From the NCBI RefSeq assembly GCF_000711725.1, contig NZ_JONP01000009.1, positions 62,001 through 126,000 of the forward strand: 64,000 nt of DNA, written 5' to 3'. Below are positions 35,601-45,237 of this stretch, one piece after another. This stretch comes from Roseomonas aerilata DSM 19363. GTDB lineage: Bacteria; Pseudomonadota; Alphaproteobacteria; Acetobacterales; Acetobacteraceae. The translations under genes and the position numbers were made by a program. Numbering within the stretch: position 1 is the stretch's first letter; every line of letters begins with the position of its first letter. Below the pieces are notes generated by a model, which did not search any database, was not told where the DNA came from, and was given only the letters and a program-made list of their open reading frames with translations.

Positions 35601-35633
35601 GCCCCCTTCCTTCACGGGGAGGGGGCACCCTTT
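35601..35633 (+). terminator. Hairpin terminator after ilvC
   Basis: GCCCCCTTCC (35601-35610) pairs with GGGAGGGGGC (35617-35626, one G-T pair) around TTCACG, followed by ACCCTTTC. It separates the ilvBNC transcript from the leuA leader region. Confidence 0.65.
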
Positions 35634-35638
35634 CAAGC

Positions 35639-35667
35639 TTGCTTCGGTCGCCCCCGGAAGTTACCAT
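35639..35667 (+). promoter_or_regulatory. Candidate leuA leader promoter
   Basis: TTGCTT (35639-35644) and TACCAT (35662-35667) have a 17-base spacer. Initiation about seven bases after the -10 box falls at 35674-35675, the ATG of the leucine-rich leader ORF, so the leader would be translated from a leaderless message. Confidence 0.5.
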
Positions 35668-35674
35668 CTCCCTC

Positions 35675-35794
35675 ATGCAGGCGACCCACGCCCGTTTCGC
35701 GCCTACCCGCACCGGCCTTCTGGCCGTTGCTGCCGCGCGTCCGGCCCTCGCCCTCCTTCCGCTTCTCCTTCGACTTCCTCGCCCCTGGGCGTGA
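35675..35794 (+). CDS. Leucine-rich leader peptide of leuA
   Basis: A 39-codon ORF (MQATHARFAPTRTGLLAVAA..., ending LALLPLLLRLPRPWA) with nine leucines, seven of them in codons 25-34. It precedes leuA by 87 bases and has no ribosome site, but the candidate promoter would start transcription at its ATG. After the stop, GGGCG within the last codons (35787-35791) can pair with CGCCC at 35841-35845, competing with GGGCG at 35833-35837. That is the layout of leader-peptide attenuation: stalling at Leu codons would change downstream folding and let RNA polymerase reach leuA. The competing stems are short and no T-run follows, so termination may be Rho-dependent or by translation control. Confidence 0.65.
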   Translation: MQATHARFAPTRTGLLAVAAARPALALLPLLLRLPRPWA

Positions 35795-35881
35795 CGCGCG
35801 GCTGAAGGCCCGCATCGCTCAGGGGGAACCCCGGGCGACGCGCCCGCATGTCATTCCATCGAGAGATCAGAGGAGCGGCCC

Positions 35882-37468
35882 ATGACCGCGAACCACCCCA
35901 GCTTCGGCAACATCGCCGACGACCGCGTCATCATCTTCGACACCACGCTGCGCGACGGCGAGCAGTCCCCCGGCTTCTCCATGAACCTGGAGGAGAAGCT
36001 GCGGATGGCGGAAAGCCTGGCGGAACTCGGCGCCGACGTGCTGGAGGCCGGCTTCCCCATCGCAAGCCCCGGCGACTTCGACAGCGTCCACTCCATCGCC
36101 ACCCGCTTCGCCAAGGACGGCCCGGTGATCTGCGGCCTGTCGCGCTCGGCCGACGGCGATATCCTGCGTGCCGCCGAGGCCATCAAGCCCGCCGCCCGCG
36201 GTCGCATCCACACCTTCATCTCCACCAGCGAACTGCACATGCGCGTCAAGCTGCGCATGTCCAACGAGGAGGTGCTGGCCGCCGTGGTGCGCAGCGTCAC
36301 GCTGGCCCGCAACCACACGGATGACGTGGAGTGGTCCGCCGAGGACGGCAGCCGCACCGATCCGGACTTCCTCTGCCGCTGCGTGGAAGCCGCCATCAAG
36401 GCCGGCGCCACCACCATCAACGTGCCGGACACGGTCGGCTACGCCCTGCCCGAGGACATGACGCGCATCTTCTCCATGCTGCGCGAGCGCGTGCCGGGGG
36501 CGGATGGCGTGATCTTCTCCACCCACAACCACGATGACCTCGGCCTCGCGGTCGCCAACACGCTGGCCGCCATCCAGGCCGGTGCGCGGCAGGTGGAGTG
36601 CACAATCAACGGGATCGGCGAGCGCGCGGGCAATGCCTCTCTCGAGGAGGTCGCGATGGCGCTGCGCACGCGCGGCAACGCGATCGCGCGGCGCACCGGC
36701 ATCAACACGCCGAACATTCTGCGCACCTCCCGCCTGCTGGCGACCATCACCGGCTTCGACGTGCAGCCGAACAAGGCCATCGTCGGCCGCAACGCCTTCG
36801 CGCATGAGTCGGGCATCCATCAGGACGGCGTGCTGAAGGACGCCTCCACTTACGAAATCATGACGCCGGAGAGCGTGGGCTGGACCACCAACTCCCTCGT
36901 GCTCGGCAAGCATTCCGGCCGCGCTGCCTTCCGCGACAAGCTGAAGGCACTGGGCTACGAGCTCGGCGACAACGCGCTGAACGACGCCTTCCGCCGCTTC
37001 AAGGACCTCGCGGACCGCAAGAAGGTCGTCTACGACGAGGACGTCTCGGCCCTGGTCGATGACGAGGTGGTGCGCCAGAACGACCGCGTGAAGCTGACGG
37101 CGCTGACCGTCACCTCCGGCCTGAACACCCGCCCCATGGCCACGCTGAAGCTCGAGATCGACGGCGAGGAGATCGAGGGCACGGCGGTGGGTGACGGCGC
37201 GGTGGACGCCACCTTCAACGCCATCCGCTCGGCCTATCCGCACGAGGTCGCGCTGAAGCTCTATGCCGTCCAGTCCGTCACGGGCGGCACCGACGCCCAG
37301 GCGCGCGTCACCGTGCGCTTCGAGGAGAAGGGCAAGCTCGTGGACGGGCAGGGGGCGGATACCGATACGATCGTCGCCTCCGCCCGCGCCTATGTCCACG
37401 CGCTGAACAAGCTGCTGGTGAAGCGCGAGCGCACGGCGCCCGCGGAGATGGCGGCGCCGGCGGCCTGA
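35882..37468 (+). CDS. leuA: 2-isopropylmalate synthase
   Basis: A 528-residue enzyme for the first committed step of leucine synthesis, joining acetyl-CoA and 2-oxoisovalerate. The catalytic barrel starts FDTTLRDGEQSPGFSMNLEEK (fragment: DTTLRDGEQSPG), has the metal-site STHNHDDLGLAVANTLAA, and FAHESGIHQDGVLK at the barrel end. The C-terminal LeuA regulatory domain (about 390-515) binds leucine. The ATG at 35882 has GAGGAG upstream. It follows the leucine-rich leader, so its expression should respond to charged tRNA-Leu. Confidence 0.96.
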   Translation: MTANHPSFGNIADDRVIIFDTTLRDGEQSPGFSMNLEEKLRMAESLAELGADVLEAGFPIASPGDFDSVHSIATRFAKDGPVICGLSRSADGDILRAAEAIKPAARGRIHTFISTSELHMRVKLRMSNEEVLAAVVRSVTLARNHTDDVEWSAEDGSRTDPDFLCRCVEAAIKAGATTINVPDTVGYALPEDMTRIFSMLRERVPGADGVIFSTHNHDDLGLAVANTLAAIQAGARQVECTINGIGERAGNASLEEVAMALRTRGNAIARRTGINTPNILRTSRLLATITGFDVQPNKAIVGRNAFAHESGIHQDGVLKDASTYEIMTPESVGWTTNSLVLGKHSGRAAFRDKLKALGYELGDNALNDAFRRFKDLADRKKVVYDEDVSALVDDEVVRQNDRVKLTALTVTSGLNTRPMATLKLEIDGEEIEGTAVGDGAVDATFNAIRSAYPHEVALKLYAVQSVTGGTDAQARVTVRFEEKGKLVDGQGADTDTIVASARAYVHALNKLLVKRERTAPAEMAAPAA

Positions 37469-37476
37469 ACCGGTTA

Positions 37477-37500
37477 CGGCCGCGCCCTCCGGCGCGGCCG
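37477..37500. terminator. Hairpin between leuA and a convergent gene
   Basis: CGGCCGCGCC (37477-37486) and GGCGCGGCCG (37491-37500) form a perfect 10-bp stem around CTCC in the 40-base gap. No T-run follows on either strand, so it is a likely but not canonical terminator. Confidence 0.5.
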
Positions 37501-37508
37501 CCCGCGCC

Positions 37509-38606
37509 TCAGACCTTCAGGCGGGGGATCAGAGCCTCGGCATTGCCGCACTCGATGGCGCGCAGCGTGGCCGGGTCCAGTCCGCAGCCGGCCAGCCCCT
37601 GAACCTGCTCCGGACTCGTGCGGTAGGGAAAGTCGGTACCGAGCACGATCTGGCTCGTCGGAACGAGTTGCCGCAGGGCGCCGAGCGCGACGGGGTTCGC
37701 GGCCTGCGCCGTGTCGTAAAGGAAATGCCCGAGCGCCGGCCGCACCGCGCCGCCGTAGAGCTTTGCCGATTGCGCCGGCGGGCGCGCCTGGAAGTCCAGC
37801 CGCTCGATCAGGAAGGGTAACGTGCCGCCCGCGTGCGAGAAGATGAAGCGGATATCCGGATATTTCGCGGCCGTGCCGGAGAACATGAGGCTCGCGATGG
37901 TGCGGCTCGTGTCCGTCCCGAACTCCACCACCGTGTCCGCGATCTGCGGCACCACGTTCGTGCAGCATTGCGGGGAGAGCGGGTGCGTGGCGACGATCGC
38001 CTTGCGGCGGTTCAACTCCTCATAGAGGGGGTGAAGCTTCTCGTCGCCCAGCCAGGTGTTGCCGTAGCTGGTGAAAAGCAGCAGCCCGTCCGCCTTCAGC
38101 GTGTCGAGGGCATAGACCGCCTCCGCCAGCGCGCCGTCCACGTCGGGCAGTGGCACGGCGGCGAAGGAGCCGAAGCGGCCGGGGTGGCGCTGGGCCATCT
38201 CCGCCGCGTACTCGTTGCACACGCGCGCCAGGCGCCGCCGCTCCTCGCCTTCCGCGAAGCCAAGGCCTGGCGTGCTGACCGAGAGCATGGCCACGTCGAT
38301 CCCGGCGGCGTCCATGTCGGCCACCGTTTTCTCGGGCGTCCAGTCGCGGGCCGGCGGCGACATCTCCACGCGGCTCAGCGCCACGTCCTTGTAGAGGGGC
38401 GGGGTCAGGTGGTGATGGACGTCGATGCGGCGGGGCTTGGACGCGGCGGCCTGCGCCAAGGCGGGTGTCGGCAAGAGGGCCGACCAGGCGAGGCCCGAGC
38501 CCAAGGCCGCGCCCAGTGCCGCCGCCCCGCGCAGCAGCCCGCGCCGCCCGGTTCCGCAGCCGCATGCCGGCGCGTGCCCCGCTGGTTCGCAGGTGAATAT
38601 GGCCAT
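37509..38606 (-). CDS. Amidohydrolase 2 family protein with Tat-type signal
   Basis: A 365-residue metal hydrolase or decarboxylase of the ACMSD-like amidohydrolase-2 family. The N-terminal Tat-like signal (TGRRGLLRGAAALGAALGSG, about residues 20-40) should send it to the periplasm. The catalytic core begins RIDVHHHLTPP (metal His pair), has SHAGGTLPF with the third His region, and ends with VLGTDFPYRTSPEQV, the fourth metal Asp. The start could be ATG 38606 (chosen) or GTG 38621 with five more residues. It is a stand-alone gene. The substrate is unknown; exported members of this family are uncommon. Confidence 0.82.
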   Translation of the reverse strand: MAIFTCEPAGHAPACGCGTGRRGLLRGAAALGAALGSGLAWSALLPTPALAQAAASKPRRIDVHHHLTPPLYKDVALSRVEMSPPARDWTPEKTVADMDAAGIDVAMLSVSTPGLGFAEGEERRRLARVCNEYAAEMAQRHPGRFGSFAAVPLPDVDGALAEAVYALDTLKADGLLLFTSYGNTWLGDEKLHPLYEELNRRKAIVATHPLSPQCCTNVVPQIADTVVEFGTDTSRTIASLMFSGTAAKYPDIRFIFSHAGGTLPFLIERLDFQARPPAQSAKLYGGAVRPALGHFLYDTAQAANPVALGALRQLVPTSQIVLGTDFPYRTSPEQVQGLAGCGLDPATLRAIECGNAEALIPRLKV

Positions 38607-38711
38607 CTCTTCGTTTCCCACCCCTGGCGCGCTGCGTGTGAGGCATCGCCAGGCCGATGGAAAACCTCGTTCCTTCTCTGTGCAAGCCCAATCGTTTGCA
38701 GGGGCCGGAAG

Positions 38712-38746
38712 GAAAAGAAACGGGGCGCCCCCGAAGAGGCGCCCCG
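38712..38746 (-). terminator. Terminator of the glycine-zipper lipoprotein gene
   Basis: On the minus strand the stem of CGGGGCGCC and GGCGCCCCG (38721-38729 with 38738-38746) is followed by TTTCTTTT (plus-strand AAAAGAAA, 38713-38720). It lies 30 bases after the lipoprotein stop. Confidence 0.8.
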
Positions 38747-38776
38747 CTCGACTTACGTCAGGGAGTCCTGGCTGGC

Positions 38777-39016
38777 TCAGCGCCAGACGGGGCGCCCGAG
38801 ATTCACGTTGTTGCCGCTGGTCAGCGCACCGCCCGCCGCACCGGCCGCGCCGCCGATCAGCGCGCCGGTGCCCGCGTTGCCGGAGAGCGAGCCGATGACG
38901 CCGCCGGCGCCGGCCCCAAGCAGGCCACCCGACACCGCACGGTCGCCGGTGCTGTAGCCGCAGGCACCGAGGCTCAGCCCGGCGAGGGCGAGAAGGGCGA
39001 GGCTGGTCTTCCTCAT
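38777..39016 (-). CDS. Glycine-zipper lipoprotein (OsmB-like)
   Basis: A 79-residue lipoprotein. Signal peptide and lipobox: MRKTSLALLALAGLSLGAC, Cys at residue 19. The mature part has repeated G-x3-G and GxxGG steps (LLGAGAGGVIGSLSGNAGTGALIGGAAGAAGG, fragments), as in OsmB and other glycine-zipper lipoproteins that sit in the outer membrane or span it. The start has AAGGAAC upstream. It is a single gene with its own terminator and a candidate EcfG-type promoter. A role in envelope stress fits but is inference. Confidence 0.72.
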   Translation of the reverse strand: MRKTSLALLALAGLSLGACGYSTGDRAVSGGLLGAGAGGVIGSLSGNAGTGALIGGAAGAAGGALTSGNNVNLGRPVWR

Positions 39017-39050
39017 GGGCTTGTTCCTTGCGTTGTTGATCGCTGGCTTA

Positions 39051-39078
39051 GGAACGTCTGCCCGAGCGTACGGTTTCC
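39051..39078 (-). promoter_or_regulatory. Candidate EcfG-like promoter of the lipoprotein gene
   Basis: Read on the minus strand, GGAAAC (39078 to 39073) and CGTTCC (39056 to 39051) are 16 bases apart and end 35 bases before the lipoprotein ATG. The general-stress sigma EcfG consensus is GGAAC-N16/17-CGTT, so the -35 differs by one inserted A. The plus strand reads GGAAC-N16-GGTT at the same place. Confidence 0.3.
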
Positions 39079-39119
39079 GTAACGTCATCTTCCCGCCCCA
39101 GCTGGCGGTTCGCACTTGA

Positions 39120-40241
<1,122 letters not shown>

Positions 40242-40348
40242 TGCATCACCGATCTGGGGGCGGGGCCGTAACGCCCTGATCTCGCAGCTGCAACGGCTTG
40301 CGGCGTCTTCATCCCGGCCTGGATGAACTGACGTCGAGGGGAACGAGG

Positions 40349-41215
40349 ATGATCCGGCTGAGCGTCCCGCTGCGCCAGGCCATCGCCCGCCTCTCCGTTC
40401 CCGCGCTTATCGCCGCCGCCTTCGGCACCATGCTTCTCGGCAAGGCCGATACCGCCCTCGTGGAGAGGGGCCGGATGGCCGTGGCCGACCTTCTGGCGCC
40501 CATCTACGCCGTCTCCTCCCGGCCAGTCCTGGCGGTCCGCTCCGTGGTTCTCGAGGCCGAGGCCCTGCTCGACCTCCGCCGCGAGGCCGCGCGCCTGCGG
40601 GAGGAGAACGAGCGCCTGCACCAGTGGCAGGCCGCCGCCCTCGCGCTGGAGGCGGAGAACGCCATGCTGCGCCGCCAGCTCCTCTTCGTGCCGGACCCGG
40701 CGCCGAAGTTCCGCACCGCCCGCGTCGTCGCGGATGCCGGCGGCACCTATGCCCGCGCCGTGCTCATCGCGACCGGCCCCTTCCTTCAGGTGGAGAAGGG
40801 ACAGGTGGCGCTGGACGAGCGCGGCTTGGCGGGGCGGGTGACGGAGGTCGGCGCGCGTTCCGCCCGCATCCTGCTCGTCACCGACATGAACAGCCGGATC
40901 CCCGTCGTTCTCGAGGGATCCCGGGCGCGGGCGATGATGGTCGGCACCAACGGCGCCCGCCCTCGGCTGCAGCACTGGCCCTCGGGCATGCAGCCGCAGG
41001 AGGGGGAGCGCGTGGTCACCTCGGCCGAGGCCGCGACCTTCCCGGCCGGCCTGCCCGTCGGCGTCGTGCGGATTGGCGAGAACGGCTGGCCGGAGGTGGA
41101 GCTCTTCGCGCAGCTCGACCGGCTGGACCTGCTACGGATCTTCGAGTTCGGCCTCGCCGGTATCCTGCCGCCCGAGGCCGTGGCCCGCCCCGACCCTGCC
41201 CGGAGGGGGCATTAG
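40349..41215 (+). CDS. mreC: Rod-shape-determining protein MreC
   Basis: A 288-residue bitopic inner-membrane protein. One N-terminal helix (about 12-32), then a periplasmic coiled coil rich in Arg-Glu heptads (LRREAARLREENERLHQWQ), then two beta-barrel domains with GLAGRVTEVGARSARILLVTD. It scaffolds PBP2 and RodA to MreB. The ATG at 40349 is preceded by GAGGGGAACGAGG. The C-terminal 20 residues are Pro/Arg-rich. Confidence 0.93.
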   Translation: MIRLSVPLRQAIARLSVPALIAAAFGTMLLGKADTALVERGRMAVADLLAPIYAVSSRPVLAVRSVVLEAEALLDLRREAARLREENERLHQWQAAALALEAENAMLRRQLLFVPDPAPKFRTARVVADAGGTYARAVLIATGPFLQVEKGQVALDERGLAGRVTEVGARSARILLVTDMNSRIPVVLEGSRARAMMVGTNGARPRLQHWPSGMQPQEGERVVTSAEAATFPAGLPVGVVRIGENGWPEVELFAQLDRLDLLRIFEFGLAGILPPEAVARPDPARRGH

Positions 41216-41222
41216 CGGCGGC

Positions 41223-41762
41223 ATGGCCATCAAGGGACGTCCCGCCGAGGCGCCCGGCCTCCTGGCGCAGCTCGACGCCATCGCCCGCGCCGCGATGCCC
41301 GGCGTGACCACGGCGGCCGCGATGGTGCTCGCGGCGGCGCCGGTGGGGCTGCCCTCCCTCGTCCCGGCCGTCGCTCTCGCGGGTGTTTTCTACTGGAGCC
41401 TTTTCCGTCCCGGCTACATGCCCGCCGCCGCTGCCTTCGTGCTGGGGTTGCTGCAGGACCTGCTCGGCTTCGCGCCACTCGGCATCGGGGTGCTCTCGCT
41501 GCTGCTGGTCCATGCCGGGGCGCTCCGGGCGCGGCCGGCGCTCGTGCCGCGCTCCCTCCTCCTTGTCTGGATTGCCTATCTCGGCGTCGCGGTGCTTGCG
41601 GTCGGGCTCGGCTACCTGCTCCAGGCCGTGCTCGGCTGGGCGCTGCCGTCCCCGCGGTCCGCGGCCGTGCAGCTCGGGCTCACCGCCGGCCTCTACCCGC
41701 TCCTCGCATCCCTGATGTCACTCCTGCGCCGCGGCCTGCAGCGGGCCGAGAGCCTGGCATGA
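41223..41762 (+). CDS. mreD: Rod-shape-determining protein MreD
   Basis: A 179-residue membrane protein with about five helices and little soluble part, following mreC by seven bases. The family is poorly conserved; the match is by helix pattern (YMPAAAAFVLGLLQDLLGFAPLGIGVLSLLLVHA, fragment GLLQDLLGFAPLGIGV is the MreD hallmark) and position between mreC and mrdA. It is an integral part of the elongasome. Confidence 0.9.
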   Translation: MAIKGRPAEAPGLLAQLDAIARAAMPGVTTAAAMVLAAAPVGLPSLVPAVALAGVFYWSLFRPGYMPAAAAFVLGLLQDLLGFAPLGIGVLSLLLVHAGALRARPALVPRSLLLVWIAYLGVAVLAVGLGYLLQAVLGWALPSPRSAAVQLGLTAGLYPLLASLMSLLRRGLQRAESLA

Positions 41763-41772
41763 GGGTGGCTGC

Positions 41773-43650
41773 GTGAGCCAGGCCCGCAAGGAGGAGGAGG
41801 TGCGCCGGGGCGTCTTCATCCGGCGCGCCCTGGTGGTCGGCGGCATCCAGTTCGGCGCCCTCGGCTTTCTCGGCTGGCGCCTTCGCAAGCTGCAGGTGGA
41901 GGAGGGGGAGCGCTACGCGACGCTGGCCGAGGAGAACCGCATCTCCGCCCGCCTCGTCGCCCCGCCGCGTGGCCGCGTGCTGGACCGGGAGGGAAGGGTG
42001 GTCGCCGGCGGACAGCTTAACTGGCGCGCCCTGATCGTGGCGGAGGAGGCGCGCGACGTACCTGCGGTGCTCGAGACCTTCGGCCGCATCGTGCCACTGA
42101 GCGAGGCGGAGCGCGGCCGGATCGAACGCGAGGTGCGCCGCCGCCGCCGCTTCATCCCCGTGACCGTGCGGGAATTCCTCACCTGGGAGGAGATGGCGCG
42201 GATCGAGCTGAACGCGCCGGACCTGCCGGGCATTTCCGTCGATGTCGGCACCATCAGGGAATACCCCGAGCGCGAGCACATGGCCCATGTGGTGGGCTAC
42301 GTCGCCCCGCCGGCCGAAGCGGACATGGGCGAGGACCCGCTGCTGGAGCTGCCGGGCATCCGCGTCGGCCGTGCAGGCGTCGAGCGGTTCCACGACAGGG
42401 TGCTGCGAGGCCAGGCGGGCTCCATCCGGCTGGAGGTGAACGCGGTCGGCCGCGTGATCCGGGAACTCGACCGGCGGGAGGGCCAGCCCGGTCAGGACAT
42501 CGGCATCAGCGTCGATGCGGAACTCCAGCGCACCGTCCGCGCCCGCTGCCAGGAGGGCACGAGCGCGGTCGTGCTCGACTGCCGCAACGGCGAGGTGCTG
42601 GCGATGGCCACCCAGCCCTCCTTCGACCCGAACATCTTCAACGCGGGTGTCTCCACCGCCCAGTGGCGGGACTGGACGAGCCGGCGGCAGACCCCGCTGA
42701 TCAACAAGACCACCAACGGCCTCTACGCGCCCGGCTCCACCTTCAAGATGGTGGTGGCCCTCGCCGCGCTGGAGGCGAGGGCCTGCACCCCGACCGACCG
42801 CGTGACCTGCCCCGGCTACTACGACCTCGGCGACACGCGCTTCCACTGCCACGCGCGCTACGGCCACGGCAGCCTGGACATGAGGGGCGGCATCAAGGCC
42901 TCCTGCGACGTCTACTTCTACGAGATGGCGAAGCGGACCGGCATCGACCGGATCGCGGCCATGGCGAACCGTCTTGGCCTCGGCGTGGATCTCGAGATCG
43001 AGCTGCCAGGCACCCGCCGCGGCCTGGTTCCTACCCGCGCCTGGCGCCAGGCGCAGGGCAAGCCCTGGAACCTCGGGGATACCGTCGTGCACGGCATCGG
43101 CCAGGGCTTCTACCAGCTCACGCCGCTGTCTCTCGCGGTCATGACGGCGCGGCTGGCGAGCGGGCGGGCGCTGCAGCCGCATCTCACGCGCACCATCGGC
43201 GGCAGGCCCGCGCGGGGCGCCGATCCCGAGAATTGGCCTTCTCTCGGCATTCCCGAACGCGATCTGCGCCTCGTGCGCGAGGCCATGTGGGCGGTGGTGA
43301 ACGAGGATGGCGGCACCGCGCGCATCGGCCGGCTGCCGCCGGGCCTCGGGCAGATGGCGGGCAAGACCGGCACTACCCAGGTCCGCCGCGTCTCCCGCGA
43401 GGCACGGGAGCGGGGCTTCCGGGTGGAATCCCTGCCCCGCGAATGGCGCCCGCACGCGCTGTTCGTCGGCTTCGCGCCGCATGAGGCCCCGCGCTACGCC
43501 GTCTGCGTGGTGGTGGAGCACGGCACCAGTGGCTCCGGCGCCGCGGCCCCGATCGCGCGCGATATCATGGCCGACACCATCACCCGCTTCCGCCGGGAGG
43601 GCGCGCCCGGCGGGCGGGTGGCACAGGCCCAGGGAGGCCCCCGCCCATGA
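41773..43650 (+). CDS. mrdA: Penicillin-binding protein 2 (elongasome transpeptidase)
   Basis: A 625-residue class B PBP that cross-links side-wall peptidoglycan with RodA. It has one N-terminal helix (about 18-38), a pedestal with RGRVLDREGRVVAGGQLNWRAL, and a transpeptidase domain with active-site SxxK at S322-K325 (GSTFK), the SxN-type motif SCD (in IKASCDVYFYE), and KTG in MAGKTGTTQ. GTG at 41773 is the start. The last four bases overlap rodA (ATGA). Length is normal. Confidence 0.95.
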   Translation: MSQARKEEEVRRGVFIRRALVVGGIQFGALGFLGWRLRKLQVEEGERYATLAEENRISARLVAPPRGRVLDREGRVVAGGQLNWRALIVAEEARDVPAVLETFGRIVPLSEAERGRIEREVRRRRRFIPVTVREFLTWEEMARIELNAPDLPGISVDVGTIREYPEREHMAHVVGYVAPPAEADMGEDPLLELPGIRVGRAGVERFHDRVLRGQAGSIRLEVNAVGRVIRELDRREGQPGQDIGISVDAELQRTVRARCQEGTSAVVLDCRNGEVLAMATQPSFDPNIFNAGVSTAQWRDWTSRRQTPLINKTTNGLYAPGSTFKMVVALAALEARACTPTDRVTCPGYYDLGDTRFHCHARYGHGSLDMRGGIKASCDVYFYEMAKRTGIDRIAAMANRLGLGVDLEIELPGTRRGLVPTRAWRQAQGKPWNLGDTVVHGIGQGFYQLTPLSLAVMTARLASGRALQPHLTRTIGGRPARGADPENWPSLGIPERDLRLVREAMWAVVNEDGGTARIGRLPPGLGQMAGKTGTTQVRRVSREARERGFRVESLPREWRPHALFVGFAPHEAPRYAVCVVVEHGTSGSGAAAPIARDIMADTITRFRREGAPGGRVAQAQGGPRP

Positions 43651-44819
43651 TCCGCGAGCACGGGACCTACGAGCGGCGCCTCCTCATGCGCGGGCCCGAC
43701 TTCGGCATCCTCGAGAAGTTCCCGGCCATTCCCTGGCTCTTCGTCCTCCTCCTCTGCGCGCTGGCCGGGGTGGGCTATGTCGCGCTGCTTTCGGCGGGTG
43801 GCGGCTCGGCGGAGGCCTACGCCTCCCGCCACGCGCTCCGCTTCGGCTTCGGCCTTGTCCTGATGCTCTCGCTTTGCCTCGTGGACATCCGGGTCATCGC
43901 GCGCCTTGCCTGGCCTGCCTATGCGGTGACGGCCGGGCTGCTCGTGCTGGTGCTGCTGCACGGCAATGTGGGCAAGGGGGCGCAGCGCTGGATCGAGCTC
44001 GGCCCGCTCCAGCTCCAGCCCTCCGAGCTGATGAAGATCGCCCTCGTCCTCGCCCTCGCTTCCTGGTTCCGCCGCGCCCCCTGGGAGCGGATGGGCAACC
44101 CCCTCTTCCTCCTGCCGCCCGCCTTCGCCGTGGCGGTGCCGATGGCGCTCATCCTGAAGCAGCCCAACCTCGGCACGGCGCTGATCACGGGGATGATCGG
44201 CGCGGCCATGTTCTGGGCGGCGGGGGTGCGGTGGTGGAAGTTCGCCATCCTCCTCGCCGGCGCGGCCTTCGCGGCGCCGATCGCCTATGAGCGGCTGCAC
44301 GACTACCAGCGCGCGCGCATCACCACCTTCCTCGACCCCGAGAGCGATCCGTTGGGCGCGGGCTACAACATCATCCAGAGCAAGATCGCCCTCGGTTCCG
44401 GCGGGATGTGGGGGAAGGGGTTCATGCAGGGCACGCAGGGCCATCTCAACTTCCTGCCGGAGAAACAGACCGACTTCATCTTCACGATGATCGCCGAGGA
44501 ATTCGGCCTCGTCGGCGCCCTCGGCACCCTCGGACTGCTGGCGCTCGTGATCGCCTTTGCGATGCTGACGGCGCTGCGCTGCCAGCACCAGTTCGGCCGG
44601 CTGCTTGCGCTCGGCCTTGGGGTGAATTTCTTCCTCTACGTCTTCGTCAACATCGCGATGGTCACGGGCAGTATCCCCGTCGGCGGTGTGCCGCTGCCGC
44701 TGATCAGCCATGGCGGCTCGGCGATGATCACGGTCATGCTCGGCTTCGGGTTGCTCGGCAGTGCCTATGTCCATCGCGACGCGGAGTTCGCCTCCTCCTC
44801 GGAAAAGGGGCTGCTTTAA
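43647..44819 (+). CDS. rodA: Rod-shape peptidoglycan glycosyltransferase RodA
   Basis: A 390-residue SEDS-family membrane protein with about ten helices. Landmarks are GKGAQRWIELGPLQLQPSELMKIAL, NLGTALITGMIGAAMFWAAG, and LPEKQTDFIFTMIAEEFGLVG before GSIPVGGVPLPLISHGGSAM (fragments: QPSELMKIAL; LPEKQTDFIF; PLISHGGSAM). It polymerises glycan strands with PBP2, which overlaps it by four bases. It is the last gene of the cluster. Confidence 0.95.
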   Translation: MIREHGTYERRLLMRGPDFGILEKFPAIPWLFVLLLCALAGVGYVALLSAGGGSAEAYASRHALRFGFGLVLMLSLCLVDIRVIARLAWPAYAVTAGLLVLVLLHGNVGKGAQRWIELGPLQLQPSELMKIALVLALASWFRRAPWERMGNPLFLLPPAFAVAVPMALILKQPNLGTALITGMIGAAMFWAAGVRWWKFAILLAGAAFAAPIAYERLHDYQRARITTFLDPESDPLGAGYNIIQSKIALGSGGMWGKGFMQGTQGHLNFLPEKQTDFIFTMIAEEFGLVGALGTLGLLALVIAFAMLTALRCQHQFGRLLALGLGVNFFLYVFVNIAMVTGSIPVGGVPLPLISHGGSAMITVMLGFGLLGSAYVHRDAEFASSSEKGLL

Positions 44820-44822
44820 GGG

Positions 44823-44850
44823 TTGACCTGCCGGGCGGATGGGGTAGAAG
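44823..44850 (+). promoter_or_regulatory. Candidate promoter of tRNA-Lys
   Basis: TTGACC (44823-44828) and TAGAAG (44845-44850) have a 16-base spacer and lie directly after the rodA stop. Initiation near 44857 would give a 63-base leader before the mature tRNA. Confidence 0.5.
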
Positions 44851-44919
44851 GCGCCGCCCGGGCGATGCGGAACGCGCCGCTCCGGAGCCCCGAAGCCGGA
44901 AGGCCTGGGACGGTGGTGT

Positions 44920-44995
<76 letters not shown>

Positions 44996-45237
44996 TCCTC
45001 ACTTGGAAGCCAGGCTTCCATCTTCGCCACGAATTCTATCCCTTCTGTCTCGCAACGGCCACGCGCGGGCGACGTCCGGACGCAGGTCTCTCTCCGAGCT
45101 GAAGCAAGCCCGCAAGCCTTTCGAGCGTCGGCGCAATAGTATCGGCACCGTTTGAACCTGTGGCAGGGCTGGGGCGTGCCCCGGAGCTGCGGCATGATGG
45201 GCCTGACCGGGCTGCATGTCCTCGGTTGGGAGAAACG

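Noticed and set aside
41680-43521. 613-residue minus-strand frame opposite mrdA
   Set aside because: Antisense shadow; composition (His/Ala/Gly/Arg) and the clear PBP2 motifs on the other strand settle it.
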